Below are positions 61,901 through 63,105 of a stretch of DNA of 64,000 nucleotides, in pieces; positions within the stretch are counted from its first letter, which is position 1, and every line of letters starts with the position of its first letter. The stretch comes from Agapetus fuscipes (Eukaryota; Arthropoda; Insecta; Trichoptera; Glossosomatidae): positions 19,556,582 through 19,620,581 of the forward strand of contig OX637342.1 in the NCBI GenBank assembly GCA_951799405.1, read 5' to 3'. The notes beneath the pieces are model-generated. The model was given only the letters and a program-made list of their open reading frames with translations, did not search any database and was not told the origin of the DNA. The position numbers were made by a program, and so were the translations under genes.

Positions 61901-62457
61901 TATCCATAATTCATCATCCCTTATTTAAACATCAATTCACTTTATTGCCAATAATTTTAACACATTTCTGTGAATTGCAAGACGTGTAGTGCTGCACGGA
62001 CTATACTGAATGCAGGGGACCGCGGAGGGAGGGCGCTGCTGTGCTGTTCCTAGCTAACAATGATGAAATCAACAGCTAGAAAATTATTTTTCTTTAAAAC
62101 TCAATGCTCTCAATGTTGACCCAGCCTCCCGAGACCACTTTGCACAACCTTAGGGATGCCAAGCGAGCTTTTCTAGAATGAAAATATATAATAAGAACCA
62201 CGAGCGAAACATCACAGCTAACTTCACGGGAACCATAAAAAGTGTCATTTTACAACAAGGCACCGGCAGTCACAATGTTCCCCATGTTCATTACTAATCG
62301 TGTACTTGAGTAGAAATTTTTAACACTATTCATTTTGTACTTTGTTTCTAAAATTTGAAAGTTTTATTTATTTGATTGTTGATTATTTCCAGCTGGCGAC
62401 CCCAATGCCTGGCGCCTGGGCCGGATAGAGGAGGGAGACCACGAGACACCCGTATGA
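1425..62457 (+). CDS. bves: Popeye domain-containing protein gene (whole gene, seven visible coding exons)
   Basis: Joining 1425-1924, 34385-34542, 48514-48616, 49046-49186, 50073-50208, 60473-60505 and 62393-62457 gives one open frame of about 380 residues; every junction is GT-AG and phase-compatible. The product has an N-terminal segment with three N-glycosylation sequons, about three hydrophobic membrane segments, then a Popeye domain with the family's DSPE and FQV motifs, which in known POPDC proteins bind cAMP. POPDC proteins are membrane proteins of muscle and epithelia that sit with the N-terminus outside and the cAMP-binding domain in the cytosol; known members modulate ion channels and membrane trafficking. 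The start codon is unresolved. Introns of 32.5, 14.0 and 10.3 kb are filled with transposons. The symbol follows the insect/vertebrate name for this family; exact orthology was not tested. Confidence 0.9.
2165..2590 (-). mobile_element. LINE 3' remnant (C-terminal domain)
   Basis: Read on the minus strand, a decayed copy of the C-terminal region of a non-LTR retrotransposon ORF2 is visible: LHWPGHIQQM resembles the R.RW.GH..RM motif, followed by a broken GR.R..W region and a charged end. Frameshifts and stops make it a fossil. The + strand open frame over it is antisense. Confidence 0.6.
4440..4700. other. GC- and CpG-rich block inside AT-rich intron
   Basis: A locally GC-rich stretch with many CpGs, densest around 4495-4615, surrounded by AT-rich intron. 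No reading frame here resembles a known protein. It could be a regulatory island, an alternative promoter or part of a mobile element. Confidence 0.35.
4705..4858. mobile_element. Inverted-repeat MITE (~154 bp)
   Basis: Two ~50-bp arms are near-perfect reverse complements: the left arm contains GTCGGGTGTCGG and ATATTAATCGGAGGTTCCA, mirrored on the right. Only a short spacer separates them. No coding capacity; family unknown. Confidence 0.7.
5413..5703 (+). pseudogene. MADF-domain protein of a Harbinger element, truncated
   Basis: The 96-residue frame contains a MADF/Myb-SANT-type DNA-binding domain: ELFLETYQRYECLWNNKCSD, followed by a YSSMLADLNLPG stretch, DIKAKIKTIRTRY and a basic end. Harbinger transposons carry a DNA-binding accessory protein of this type that helps the transposase enter the nucleus and bind the ends. 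The likely start is the ATG at 5437, just before SFKWQ. The protein stops soon after the domain, in sequence overlapping the opposed transposase frame, so the C-terminal part has been lost. Confidence 0.7.
5630..6016 (-). pseudogene. PIF/Harbinger transposase, N-terminal fragment
   Basis: The 128-residue frame carries the N-terminal signature of HARBI1-like nucleases: RRWWVKPWVSRR, then LLREWAEENPEVYRNHLRM and EEQFAYLLDKVTPLIRKKDT. The catalytic DDE domain is absent; the frame runs into the tail of the opposed MADF ORF, marking the internal deletion near 5640-5700. It is a fragment of an enzyme that normally cuts at TTA-flanked inverted repeats. Confidence 0.8.
6478..7600. repeat. Cluster of R1 repeats (five partial or full copies)
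   Basis: R1 is an abundant ~250-bp interspersed family of this window. Its + orientation starts near CCTTGACTTATAGGTTGG, includes GCGGCTGACCACCCA and a GGTTCACTTTGCCAATG block, and ends at CTTTGCAACTTAGATTAG, often followed by GATTA repeats. This cluster has a 5' part at 6478-6558 (+), a LINE C-terminal scrap at 6560-6628, a full copy on - at about 6640-6887, a full copy on + at 7067-7316, and two 3' partial copies on + at 7312-7430 and 7425-7600. Confidence 0.75.
8083..9400 (-). mobile_element. 5'-truncated LINE on the minus strand
   Basis: The element runs from a 5' truncation near 9400 to an (AATAAA)-like 3' tail at about 8083-8115. It contains most of the palm and thumb of a non-LTR reverse transcriptase (8312-9280 and the same frame further upstream). 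The short 3' UTR and the simple A-rich tail are typical of target-primed LINE insertion. Confidence 0.8.
8312..9280 (-). CDS. Non-LTR retrotransposon reverse transcriptase, 5'-truncated ORF
   Basis: The 322-residue open frame (which continues in frame upstream to about 9400) has RT motif B as SGVPQGSHLGPLFF, the catalytic motif C as FADD, and later DLGVIMDSKLTFVNHID and LLEYMSPVWSP of the thumb, typical of the Jockey/CR1 type. The endonuclease and motif A region are missing through 5' truncation. There are no stops in the remaining part, so the copy is fairly young, but it cannot act alone. Confidence 0.8.
   Translation of the reverse strand: MVIGGNKSNFVTIPSGVPQGSHLGPLFFTLYIHDIGDCFLHAEHLLFADDMKIFLRISDSSDCAILQLDLDRLSEYCAANRLSINVSKCHKVSFSRKLSPLNHIYYINNFPIESVDRVRDLGVIMDSKLTFVNHIDNVLERSFRVLGFILRTCKPFKKVTVLKVLYTTMVRSLLEYMSPVWSPSYAVHIKRIERVQKRFIKHINYKFNLSFPDYKSALDYHKLDSLEDRRVVCDMMLIHGILHNKIDNPDILCMLSLNIPTRRTRHTVDQLFHLPVCRTNYAQSAPIYRVCETYNKCFSSIDIFHLETAHFRKAVGASLREN
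9528..9745 (+). mobile_element. LINE C-terminal scrap with 3' UTR and TCTAA tail
   Basis: The sequence encodes the end of the LINE ORF2 seen complete at 46309-46608 (EMKEVCKDRKKWR-like), then the same 3' UTR and the first bases of R1 before breaking into TCTAA repeats at 9720-9740. Confidence 0.65.
9870..10125 (-). repeat. R1 repeat, near full length
   Basis: A minus-strand copy running from AATCTAAGCTGCAAAGAT to ACCAACCTATCAGTCAAGG, with the CTTGCCGTCCTTCCCTGAAA core typical of the family. Confidence 0.8.
10735..10895. mobile_element. Short MITE with GGCCTTATTCAT ends
   Basis: The left end CGGCCTTATTCATTAG is mirrored at the right by TATGAATAAGGCGG, and the interior also has partly self-complementary AACC/GGTT blocks. 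About 160 bp with no coding capacity. Superfamily not assigned. Confidence 0.55.
11345..11580 (-). repeat. R1 repeat, diverged copy
   Basis: A minus-strand R1 copy with recognisable ACACATGCCGCATGTGA and ACCAACCTATTAGTCAAAG blocks; the outer end is diverged. Confidence 0.65.
12466..12948 (-). pseudogene. Harbinger-type transposase N-terminus, decayed
   Basis: The frame contains NSVPRKYIRDCKDPFTFYEE followed by EEFRRRFSLKK and a hydrophobic VLPLLIEG stretch, resembling the R.IRDR.NP...Y...EF..RFRL. block at the N-terminus of Harbinger transposases. What follows does not resemble the DDE nuclease, so this is a remnant. Confidence 0.5.
12534..12593 (+). pseudogene. Myb/SANT-like accessory protein start, broken
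   Basis: A short frame reads MLFSPAEKELLVALIKEKL and stops. It matches the start of the Myb/SANT-like domain of Harbinger accessory proteins (F...EK.LL..L). A stop follows after 19 codons. Recognition rests on one motif and on context. Confidence 0.4.
13309..13600 (-). mobile_element. LINE 3' remnant with GTAAA-type tail
   Basis: On the minus strand, LQWAGHVARAEDSRIIRAVL, then GRPRARMRWADNV, is the C-terminal region of a LINE ORF2 (different from the 46-kb family). A GTAAAG/GTAAAA-rich tail lies at 13309-13332, as expected for the 3' end. Confidence 0.7.
13831..16164 (+). CDS. Penelope-like reverse transcriptase with GIY-YIG endonuclease
   Basis: This uninterrupted 777-residue frame shows the PLE N-terminal DKGNSTVIL motif, PRLYGLPKLHK and RPVVS, RT motif A FDVVNLFTNVPV with Asp357, motif B EGIPMGSPISP, and motif C YVDD at 456-459. 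After the thumb comes NIYRKPTHTD, then a C-terminal GIY-YIG nuclease: VYEISCGDCD near 660 and KYIGQTARNLKTRIQEH near 671-687. Length and order match full-length Penelope-type proteins. The C-terminus is proline-rich. All catalytic motifs are present, so the protein could be functional; the A-rich codon use differs from the host exons. Confidence 0.93.
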   Translation: MYGGDCTNTNKFNIINELTFQIIKLVKESSLRIKEEIKSLYRTRDTLKSLLKVLHCELVHVLHRVEWEILDDKVRHITSLEGFKKKSLLDKKLNILLSKKQTNTRPNHTTHTGSKHQFSERVVNLSQHTFTEEETKLLNQGLKYNICDNSEKTIMQLAVDIDAAVTNESMAVKYKCADEIKKSTTGRKMCTNRELRVAYNIRQTLKDKQLTLTRSDKGNSTVILTKSDYIDKVEDFLKDNNFVILNKNPTNNYQVKVKQVIKNCPNINKNVGISLTLMNPQAPRLYGLPKLHKTHIPIRPVVSYVSAPNYKLCKHLNYLINSSKIFNPTHTIKNSIELINLLKNLTVPSNSKLISFDVVNLFTNVPVPDSKIIFNDLLYESDLSDDTVEEMMRIFNVCTTQNYFQFNDKFYEQKEGIPMGSPISPLLADMFLNKLEKDLLSSNHPLVKHIFKWYRYVDDIFCIFNGTDRQLDTLLSQINTLHNKIKFTLEKNTDNNLNFLDISIKIKNNKLNFNIYRKPTHTDTVIPFHSSHPTAHKLASFHSMINRLLTIPLNNNDYNQELSTIKLIASNNGYEHKLIDKLLNNKKHKILTKRYLYSGLDNNITENKYWKKIVYTGPLSTKISKILPTNIKPAFYTNTNLKTILFNSKDKIDYMMKSGVYEISCGDCDLKYIGQTARNLKTRIQEHRRCLTSNGHSEFANHIIESNHSFHTHTLKLLHSIPYKGKIMNNFENLEIQKNINSVNNLLNSIIFPNTSPLLSMFPTTPRPHNTPPPPPQ
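16219..16260 (+). ncRNA. Hammerhead-ribozyme-like motif in Penelope 3' region
   Basis: CTGAAGA is followed by a GGGAG/CTCCC stem with an eight-base loop and then GAAAC, the arrangement of the hammerhead core (CUGANGA, stem II, GAAA). Hammerhead ribozymes are known from Penelope-like elements. One extra base sits between CTGAAGA and the stem, and stems I and III are short, so cleavage activity is uncertain. Confidence 0.45.
16372..16440 (+). repeat. S1 SINE 3' tail fragment
   Basis: TTAATACCGGTATCTGGTCA then AAATAGGTAGG and CTCTTCACAAATCTATT match the 3' ends of the S1 SINE copies at 27.5, 35.9, 54.2 and 55.0 kb. It directly abuts the inferred Penelope 3' end. Confidence 0.6.
17565..17800 (-). 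repeat. S2 SINE body, tRNA head missing
   Basis: Minus-strand copy of the S2 family: TAAGCTACACATATAGT marks the 3' end, and TTTGCCGGTATTTATTTTGG lies near the head side. The tRNA-like part is absent. A second scrap of the 3' end follows at about 17801-17820. Confidence 0.65.
18120..18530 (+). repeat. Degenerate short-period tandem repeat
   Basis: The sequence repeats variants of CTACGACCGACAGAACAATA roughly every 20-30 bp for about 400 bp, with strong divergence between units. It leads into the palindrome at 18675. No protein or RNA homology recognised. Confidence 0.6.
18675..18963. repeat. Large nested palindrome (289 bp)
   Basis: The outer arms (starting ATGGGGCTTCCACACG and ending in its reverse complement) are centred near 18819. 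Each arm is itself a foldback: a ~45-bp module containing CGTCTAGAACATGCTAGCTG occurs four times in alternating orientation, at about 18722, 18770, 18838 and 18890. The structure suggests a foldback-type mobile element or a replication product of one. Confidence 0.8.
19360..19832 (+). repeat. 5' LTR
   Basis: Starts TGTTATGTAAATA and ends TTTCGTAACA. It matches the 3' LTR along its length; I see two substitutions near 19769-19773. Confidence 0.9.
19833..20515 (+). other. LTR element leader with primer-binding-site candidate
   Basis: The 683-bp untranslated leader begins with AT then TGGCGTCAGGTGCGG, placed as a tRNA primer-binding site should be. The rest is AT-rich with no ORF and may hold packaging signals. 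The tRNA was not identified. Confidence 0.6.
20516..22792 (+). CDS. Retrotransposon Gag with SAP, CCHC, macro-like and CCCH domains
   Basis: The 758-residue ORF begins with a SAP-type DNA-binding motif (about 8-43, LKVTELKNELLERDLETSGG), then a heptad-rich coiled coil (about 60-145). A Ty3-type Gag core follows (about 193-360: LPTFDGKTSWEEYL, then LSLSLRGDALRVLQ), with a CCHC knuckle at C394, C397, H402, C407. A second coiled coil spans about 420-515. Residues about 582-715 read as a macro domain: DLFEVTGDHTLA, DLDMSRGIARVFRYKFGEP, and IPKMGGGRANRDW (678-689). The protein ends in a CX7CX5CX3H finger (C726, C734, C740, H744). The Gag part should build particles that package the element RNA. 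No pol follows; the stop touches the LTR. The macro call is by motif and order only; catalytic positions look substituted. Confidence 0.85.
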   Translation: MATKVNVKDLKVTELKNELLERDLETSGGKAALQARLIEALEQSGEDPAYFVMASGGDRALDELNISINSNLTGLKTEMADNAKTLEEKMTDLKAEMADNARTLKAEIADSLTTLKGEIEEKMTTNLSALKGEMETRMSNLEDRLRAELADKCQMESTRISPKGGLHDETDQGCSTPTRITRGDDDPSLAKHNLPTFDGKTSWEEYLTLFETAAMMGAWSQQKKASVLSLSLRGDALRVLQAIPLDNRGDFGQLKQRLDMRYGHKCLGQLYKSQLNTRVQKPNESLQEFEMDIVHLVRDAYPTFPDDICESLAVDKFLNGLREWETQQAVKLALPKTLNEALSRALEFEAVKQSIRGHARVCAIKAEEVKLPTTEEIIEKVLQQLEPTRQKAHCWTCGQQGHLSARCPKSQGPEKLEDDRKDVETTMEMNKRLRKQLQDAERKVKVMETENRQLTKNLASSERVRRTAEAERDELHETVLSLERQNKGLKTKLQQLEAGQGPRTKDTIANLESKISNTKEAGARMKDNHRPTQRAKWSNNDQPAQRVQKCVASKEAPLFETFWSKVQEGQKIRHGVTTEVHKDLFEVTGDHTLACSVPEDLDMSRGIARVFRYKFGEPQPSSSPQGRALRLPKGRQQAYCLVVPDSSNLEEDYKALWDGLVELRDYMLEDQQARLAIPKMGGGRANRDWRIIRSMIEAVFSGVGISVMVCCEQAQPRASGEKSVDCHFFLTTGCRRGSACPYLHRVKTVPGRNSLGGG
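22793..23265 (+). repeat. 3' LTR
   Basis: Same length and ends as the 5' LTR. It begins immediately after the TAG stop of the ORF, so the purine tract lies within the last codons. A 13-bp-arm palindrome (23268-23297, ATTTTTTCCCCTA arms) adjoins its right end. Confidence 0.9.
23752..24190 (+). repeat. Two R1 repeats in tandem
   Basis: A full + strand copy (about 23756-24000, starting TTCCTTGACTTATAGGTTGG) is followed directly by a second copy lacking its 5' third (24000-24190) and ending in AGATTAGATTAGATT. The tandem arrangement suggests insertion at the GATTA tail of a previous copy. Confidence 0.8.
24700..24912 (-). repeat. S3 SINE (tRNA-derived), minus strand
   Basis: Read on -, a tRNA-like head begins GACCGGTCCGTAGTCTAGAG and has the box B sequence GGTTCGAATCC, followed by CGGCGGAGCACAAAAA. 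The related copy at 43165-43435 shares head and body; here the body is shortened and the A-rich tail is absent. Confidence 0.7.
25606..25925 (+). repeat. S2 SINE (tRNA-derived), near complete
   Basis: The head GGTCGATAGCTCAGTTGGTA has an A box, and GGGTTCAAATCCC a B box of RNA polymerase III promoters. The body contains ATTTCCCGTTTCGGTG and CCGGCAAGGCTTACTCAGCC, and the end is CACTATATTTGTAGCTTAG. Three further copies occur in the window. Confidence 0.85.
26335..26705 (-). mobile_element. LINE RT C-terminal remnant
   Basis: On the minus strand: TSRDKRLAMDLRMSVHNAIL, then LLPLLTYRSEAWTTNDSEMS and LCTVEMKYLRSM, the L.YGSE.W....E...L...E...LR region after the RT domain. It is the same type as the piece at 46008-46265, with frame breaks further downstream. 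Confidence 0.7.
26952..27285 (-). repeat. S2 SINE (tRNA-derived), minus strand
   Basis: A complete reverse copy: AACTAAGCTACACATATAGT at the 3' end, and the tRNA-like head on - reading GGTCGATAGCTCAGTTGGTA with a GGGTTCGAATCCC B box. Confidence 0.85.
27348..27577 (+). repeat. S1 SINE (tRNA-derived)
   Basis: A head with GCAAGTTCGAACCCCG as B box, a variable AT-rich middle with AATTATTAATC/GATTAATAATT inverted words, and the family tail CTGGCCAGGCAAAATAGGTT then CTCTTCACAAATATATT. Confidence 0.75.
28628..28880 (+). repeat. R1 repeat, full length
   Basis: Starts TTCCCTGACTAATAGGCTGG and ends CATTGCAACTTAGATTATAG; the CATGCGACATGTGTAAGCGC block is typical. Confidence 0.8.
29237..30950 (+). repeat. 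113-bp tandem array, about 15 units
   Basis: One diverged first unit is followed by fourteen units at exact 113-bp spacing (29341 to 30922), then a broken unit. The only difference I noticed among the fourteen is one G to A near 30838. Because 113 is not a multiple of three, the overlapping 73-codon frames are a by-product and are not called as genes. Confidence 0.95.
30975..31150 (+). repeat. R1 repeat, diverged partial copy
   Basis: The 5' part GACTAATAGGTTGATATGAG and the ACACATGCAGCATGT block are recognisable directly after the 113-bp array. Confidence 0.6.
34070..34104. repeat. Perfect hairpin with two TGACGTCA sites
   Basis: 16-bp arms (GCGAATCTTGACGTCA and its complement) surround a TTT loop. 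Each arm ends in TGACGTCA, the canonical cAMP-response element, so two sites lie 3 bp apart about 280 bp upstream of exon 2. Confidence 0.7.
34385..34542 (+). CDS. bves: Popeye gene, exon 2 (start of Popeye domain)
   Basis: Acceptor TGTTGTGCAG ends at 34384 and donor GTAAGT begins at 34543. The 158-nt exon encodes VYQALFKPLRVSRAQFRRVL and runs to LSLVLSGK, the conserved cytosolic stretch directly after the last membrane segment in POPDC proteins. It is strongly GC-rich against AT-rich flanks. It starts in phase 0 and leaves two bases (AA) completed by G in the next exon to give lysine. Confidence 0.93.
35424..35725 (+). repeat. Segment A of composite element X (first copy)
   Basis: Matches 45008-45340 over most of its length, from TCTACTCCCATTTGGTAATT through GTGCGCATGCGCATTGTCAG to TAGTTCCTCCCCACTA. 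At both loci it is followed further on by R1 sequence and segment C in the same order. Confidence 0.75.
35728..35935 (+). repeat. S1 SINE (tRNA-derived)
   Basis: The B box GGTTCGAATCCCGC is well kept; the tail reads TGGCCAGGCAAAATAGGTTG and ends in an A-run. Confidence 0.8.
36425..37345 (-). repeat. Tandemly duplicated R1-containing unit (~405 bp, about 2.3 copies)
   Basis: TTGCATAGAT starts recur at about 36440, 36850 and 37253. Each unit has a minus-strand R1 copy followed by a flank containing TTGAAAAATCCTTAAACAAC and CACCCACAAGCTGGCAAATG. The duplication includes non-R1 flank, so it is a segmental tandem duplication, not repeated insertion. Confidence 0.75.
37350..37800. repeat. Three R1 fragments
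   Basis: A 3' part on + (37350-37460), a central part on - (37465-37590), and a 3' part on + (37675-37800) ending in GATTAGATTAGATAA and joined directly to segment C. Confidence 0.6.
37797..38012 (+). repeat. Segment C of element X, with foldback MITE
   Basis: Matches 45737-46001: GGGAATGATAAATTACACGG, TACTTCAAATGGACGAGTAC, then the foldback 37923-38003 with TATGCCACTGC ends, closing in ATAAATAACTA. Confidence 0.7.
39458..41209 (+). repeat. 103-bp tandem array, 17 units
   Basis: Units of 103 bp begin GCCAGATGAGGACACACTGC or its variant GTCAGATGAGG. The order of the C/T variant is CCCTT then strict C-T alternation to the end, so the latest amplified unit is the 206-bp dimer. One further unit has AGAAGCAG in place of AGTAGCAG near 40441. 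Confidence 0.95.
41214..41373. mobile_element. 160-bp MITE, GAGGTC ends (copy 1)
   Basis: Starts GAGGTC and ends GACCTC. It has the same length and a shared interior (CGTCAG.., GGGA.TGCC, AGTAACCAAT) with the copy at 62946-63105. It sits directly at the end of the 103-bp array. Confidence 0.65.
42375..42560 (-). repeat. R1 repeat, strongly diverged
   Basis: ATCTCAGTTACAAATATATG, then GGTTCATATTGACTGGATGC and ATTAACATAAAAACTGTGCA follow the R1 order on -. Low similarity. Confidence 0.45.
43165..43435 (+). repeat. S3 SINE (tRNA-derived), near complete
   Basis: tRNA-like head GGACCGGTCCGTAGTCCGTA with a degenerate B box (GTGGATTCTAATCC), then CGGCGGAGCACAAAAATGAC-type junction, body, the tail CCCGCACAGGATTTCTTAAA and an A-run. 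Confidence 0.8.
43430..44195 (-). repeat. Three R1 repeats in a row
   Basis: A partial copy (43432-43580), a full copy (43730-43970) and a nearly full copy (43985-44195), all on the minus strand and each starting with an AATCTAAGTTGCAAAG-type end. Confidence 0.75.
44507..45007 (+). pseudogene. LINE reverse transcriptase fragment
   Basis: The frame has GVRQGCVMSPWLFN (motif B) and VLLYADDAVFVSDS (motif C with YADD), then LNASKTKVLIF. The N-terminal half including motif A is absent or degraded. The frame runs into inserted DNA after VNEFF. The RQGCVMSPWLFN spelling is a non-LTR type whose clade I cannot assign. Confidence 0.8.
45008..46001 (+). mobile_element. Composite element X inserted in the LINE
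   Basis: 994 bp interrupt the LINE. Order: segment A (45008-45340), a stretch of unique DNA, R1 (about 45505-45735), segment C (45737-46001) with a foldback. The second locus (35424-38012) has the same order with a SINE and duplicated R1 units in between. A 12-bp-arm hairpin (GTTGCGTAATGT arms, about 45079-45103) exists only in this copy. Confidence 0.6.
45870..45991. mobile_element. Foldback MITE (122-bp copy)
   Basis: Starts TATGCCACTGCACG and ends GCAGTGGCATA; the arms extend through AGTCTTTGTAACAC/GTTACAAAGACT, and the centre has a second hairpin (TTGTGCCA/TGGCACAA). Shorter versions of the same palindrome lie at 37923-38003 and 59639-59696. Confidence 0.75.
46002..46608 (+). pseudogene. 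LINE ORF2 C-terminal region, one frame break
   Basis: Two frames joined at a stop (46266-46268): the first has ARSGILLPTLMYGSEAWTV-type sequence, the second (46309-46608) has RSLLRCFGHMERMNEERLTK, GRGRPRKVWMDQI and KEVCKDRKKWRLICDVGG. This is the thumb and C-terminal domain of the LINE whose RT lies before the inserted element. Confidence 0.8.
47265..47725 (-). mobile_element. LINE 3' end with R1 sequence, minus strand
   Basis: A reverse copy of the 46.4-46.96 kb arrangement: ORF2 C-terminus (47620-47725), 3' UTR, R1 (about 47275-47515) and an AATCTAATCTAATCTA tail at 47261-47280. It confirms that R1 is the 3' terminal part of this LINE. Confidence 0.8.
48276..48451. mobile_element. MITE with ~70-bp inverted repeats next to exon 3
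   Basis: CCAGGGCTGGAGGTCTCATC is mirrored at the right end, and the arms continue through ACCACGGTAAT and ATTTATATGAAGAC. The spacer is about 30 bp. It ends 62 bp upstream of exon 3. Confidence 0.8.
48514..48616 (+). CDS. bves: Popeye gene, exon 3 (DSPE motif)
   Basis: Acceptor TTTCCAG ends at 48513 and donor GTAAGT begins at 48617. The exon completes a split lysine codon and encodes LVVSQNQRALHIVFPHHFLD followed by SPEW and ends in DEYFQ. The DSPE motif is part of the cAMP phosphate-binding cassette of the Popeye domain. The exon ends in phase 0 between the Q and V of the second cassette motif (FQ|V). A MITE (48276-48451) ends 62 bp upstream. Confidence 0.93.
48617..49045 (+). other. bves: Popeye gene intron 3 (429 bp)
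   Basis: A short GT-AG intron, nearly half of which is an R1 repeat on the minus strand (about 48672-48865). The remaining sequence has no feature beyond the splice signals. Confidence 0.85.
48672..48865 (-). repeat. R1 repeat inside intron 3
   Basis: Minus-strand R1 starting ATAATCTAAGTTGCAAAG and ending at GACATTGGCAAAGTGA; the distal ~50 bp of the element are missing. It begins 56 bp after the exon 3 donor. Confidence 0.8.
49046..49186 (+). CDS. bves: Popeye gene, exon 4
   Basis: Acceptor TTTGCAG ends at 49045 and donor GTCACT (a weaker GT) starts at 49187. The 141-nt exon has exactly 47 codons in phase 0 on both sides. It begins VSIMSMEESRV, completing the FQV motif, and continues through WHRDKLKL and DHILGRDVVHKLMQ, the C-terminal half of the Popeye domain. 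Confidence 0.92.
49187..50072 (+). other. bves: Popeye gene intron 4 (886 bp)
   Basis: Mostly unique sequence. Its last ~110 bp carry the 3' tail of a tRNA-derived SINE (S3) ending in an A-run about 45 bp before exon 5. Confidence 0.8.
49966..50026 (+). repeat. S3 SINE 3' tail
   Basis: AACAAGTAGCTTAGACCTCT, then CTCCCGCACAGGATTCCTTA and an A-run match the end of the copy at 43165-43435. The head is absent or unrecognisable. Confidence 0.65.
50073..50208 (+). CDS. bves: Popeye gene, exon 5 (C-terminal tail)
   Basis: Acceptor CCTTCAG ends at 50072; donor GTGAGG begins at 50209. The 136-nt exon enters in phase 0 and leaves one base. It encodes a charged tail starting VSETMAASNGHLPNSYEDSE and ending ITALINRQLQ. 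The C-terminal tail of POPDC proteins is poorly conserved, so the assignment rests on phase, splice signals and codon composition. An RNA-level check would settle the weak upstream polypyrimidine tract, which lies just after a SINE A-rich tail. Confidence 0.82.
50938..51060. repeat. Half copy of the GAGGTC MITE
   Basis: GAGGTCGGAACATTGAAA resembles the left end of the 160-bp MITE; no matching right end is visible. Confidence 0.35.
51341..51463 (-). mobile_element. Short Penelope-like 3' fragment
   Basis: Reverse complement of about 16250-16371 with a few substitutions (for example GCAGTTACTTCGTGAAAGTT and AACTTATTTGTTACAATTCA are shared). It begins within ACCGGTAGTG, i.e. just after GAAA of the hammerhead-like motif, and ends where the full element appears to end. 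Confidence 0.85.
51549..51628 (+). repeat. 15-bp tandem repeat, about five units
   Basis: TCACTATGGGGGAGG recurs with small changes. The open frame over it (SLWGR repeats) is incidental. Confidence 0.85.
51902..52215 (-). repeat. S2 SINE, diverged, minus strand
   Basis: AACTAAGCTGTACGTATAGT, CAACTTCTTATTGTGTTATC and ACCGAAACGGGAAATCATTT follow the S2 order; the head is degraded. Confidence 0.7.
53015..53215 (-). repeat. R1 repeat with TCTAA tail
   Basis: CTAATCTAATCTAAGTTGCA at the left, GACATTGGCAAAGTGAATTA at the right; lacks the distal ~50 bp as does the intron 3 copy. Confidence 0.75.
54040..54215 (+). repeat. S1 SINE, head degraded
   Basis: CCCTGGTTCAATAGATGTTA, an AT-rich middle, and TTCTGGCCAAGAAAAAATAG then CTCTTCACAAATTAATTT followed by an A-run. 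Confidence 0.7.
54410..54500 (-). repeat. R1 repeat fragment
   Basis: TATTATCTAAGTTACAAAGA and GTAAGTTTGCACTTACACAT match the 3' half of R1 on the minus strand. Confidence 0.5.
54768..55032 (+). repeat. S1 SINE (tRNA-derived), near complete
   Basis: tRNA-like head with GGTTCGATCCCCGC as B box; CCCTGGTTCAACAGATGTTA; AT-rich self-complementary middle; the tail GGCCAGGCAGAATAGGTTGG, CTCTTCACAAATCTATTT and a long A-run. Confidence 0.8.
55290..55540 (-). repeat. R1 repeat, full length
   Basis: AAATCTAAATCTAAGCTGCA at the 3' end, GGGTGGTCAGCCACATACCA near the 5' end; distal bases missing. Confidence 0.8.
56195..56600 (+). mobile_element. LINE 3' end (second family)
   Basis: The frame reads STMRWFGHLERMDDERLTKK, GRRRPRKEWLDQIGEIAKEW and CKDRKKWRRICGGTGHP before its stop, the C-terminal domain of a LINE ORF2. 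It ends in a short ACAGT-repeat tail (about 56595-56608) in place of R1, so it is another subfamily than the 46-kb copy. Confidence 0.75.
57478..57635 (+). repeat. Imperfect tandem duplication (~80-90 bp)
   Basis: TGCATCATGGAGGCTG and GTAAGTGCAGAGGAGCA occur twice in the same order; the second copy has a small internal duplication around GATGGCTGGCTGATG. Confidence 0.7.
57640..57935 (+). mobile_element. LINE 3' end remnant (second family)
   Basis: A decayed relative of 56195-56600: ATGGACGATGAACGATTGAC, GTGTGCAAGGACAGAGAAAA and CGGAGGTACTAGCCACCCCT are shared in order, with frameshifts. Confidence 0.65.
59528..59706 (+). repeat. Segment C relative with shortest foldback
   Basis: TTTTAATTACTTCAAATGGA then the 58-bp foldback 59639-59696 (TATGCCACTGC...GTTGTGGCATA) and AAATAACTAT. 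No R1 precedes it here. Confidence 0.65.
60473..60505 (+). CDS. bves: Popeye gene, 33-nt microexon (probable)
   Basis: A T/G-rich tract ends in TAG at 60472 and GTAAGA begins at 60506. The 33 nt fit the incoming one-base phase, encode ALPRITKYYYC, and leave one base that fits the terminal exon. The frame is the same whether the exon is included or skipped, so it could be a cassette exon. Support is splice signals plus frame only; the short length makes chance occurrence possible. Confidence 0.5.
60506..62392 (+). other. bves: Popeye gene intron 6 (1.9 kb)
   Basis: AT-rich sequence with no recognisable element. Its existence depends on the microexon; without that exon, introns 5 and 6 are one 12-kb intron. 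Confidence 0.5.
62393..62457 (+). CDS. bves: Popeye gene, terminal coding exon
   Basis: Acceptor TATTTCCAG ends at 62392. With the one base carried over, the exon reads AGDPNAWRLGRIEEGDHETP, then V and TGA (62455-62457). The GDPN.WRLGRIEE stretch resembles the conserved extreme C-terminus of POPDC proteins as I recall it, which supports this as the true last exon. 3' UTR follows. Confidence 0.85.
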
Positions 62458-62945
62458 AAGTTCATGAGAGCCCGGGTGGCCGACAGCCAGCGGGGCAGCC
62501 CACGCTGTTGCATGTGCCAGGAACACTCAGCATAGAAGTTACTCAGGGACATTTACCATTCCGTGATGCGTGTCATACTTGATAAGTAATATTCCTGTAA
62601 ACTCATAATGATACAAATTATTATATTGTTAGTGGAAAAAAAAGTGTTATTTGAATTGTATGGAACCAAAGGTGACCATCTAGGAGTTAATTGTGGAAAA
62701 TGCTATAAATGCATGGAAATGATGAGGAAAGGTACATACTTACCCATTCCCGAGTATTATCCTACATTGCTGCCTCTGGTTGTGTGCGGCTCCTTCAATG
62801 AATGGAAATGTTGCTTATTGGAGCGTACTCATCATGAAGCTCTCAACCAGTTGAAACCTTCCACTCTCTCCATTTTGCTTTCTTGTTTACAAAACTTCTA
62901 TGAGAGACATCTTATATTGCTGAAAATCTGGAAGTCAAAAAAAAT

Positions 62946-63105
62946 GAGGTCGAAACATTTAAAAAAAAATCCCAGCAAGCAAACGTCAGTCTTATACGGG
63001 ATTGCCATCCATAGCAACCAATTACAAAATATTTGATACATTTTCCCTAGCAATCCGGCCGGGTGACGACACAATTTTGTCGATGCTAATTCACGTGCGG
63101 ACCTC
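62946..63105. mobile_element. 160-bp MITE, GAGGTC ends (copy 2)
   Basis: Begins GAGGTCGAAACATTT and ends GTGCGGACCTC, with the same length as the copy at 41214-41373 and a common interior. Confidence 0.65.

Noticed and set aside
62608..63036. 142-codon frame after the terminal exon
   Set aside because: No recognisable domain, and it runs into the GAGGTC MITE; more likely 3' UTR.
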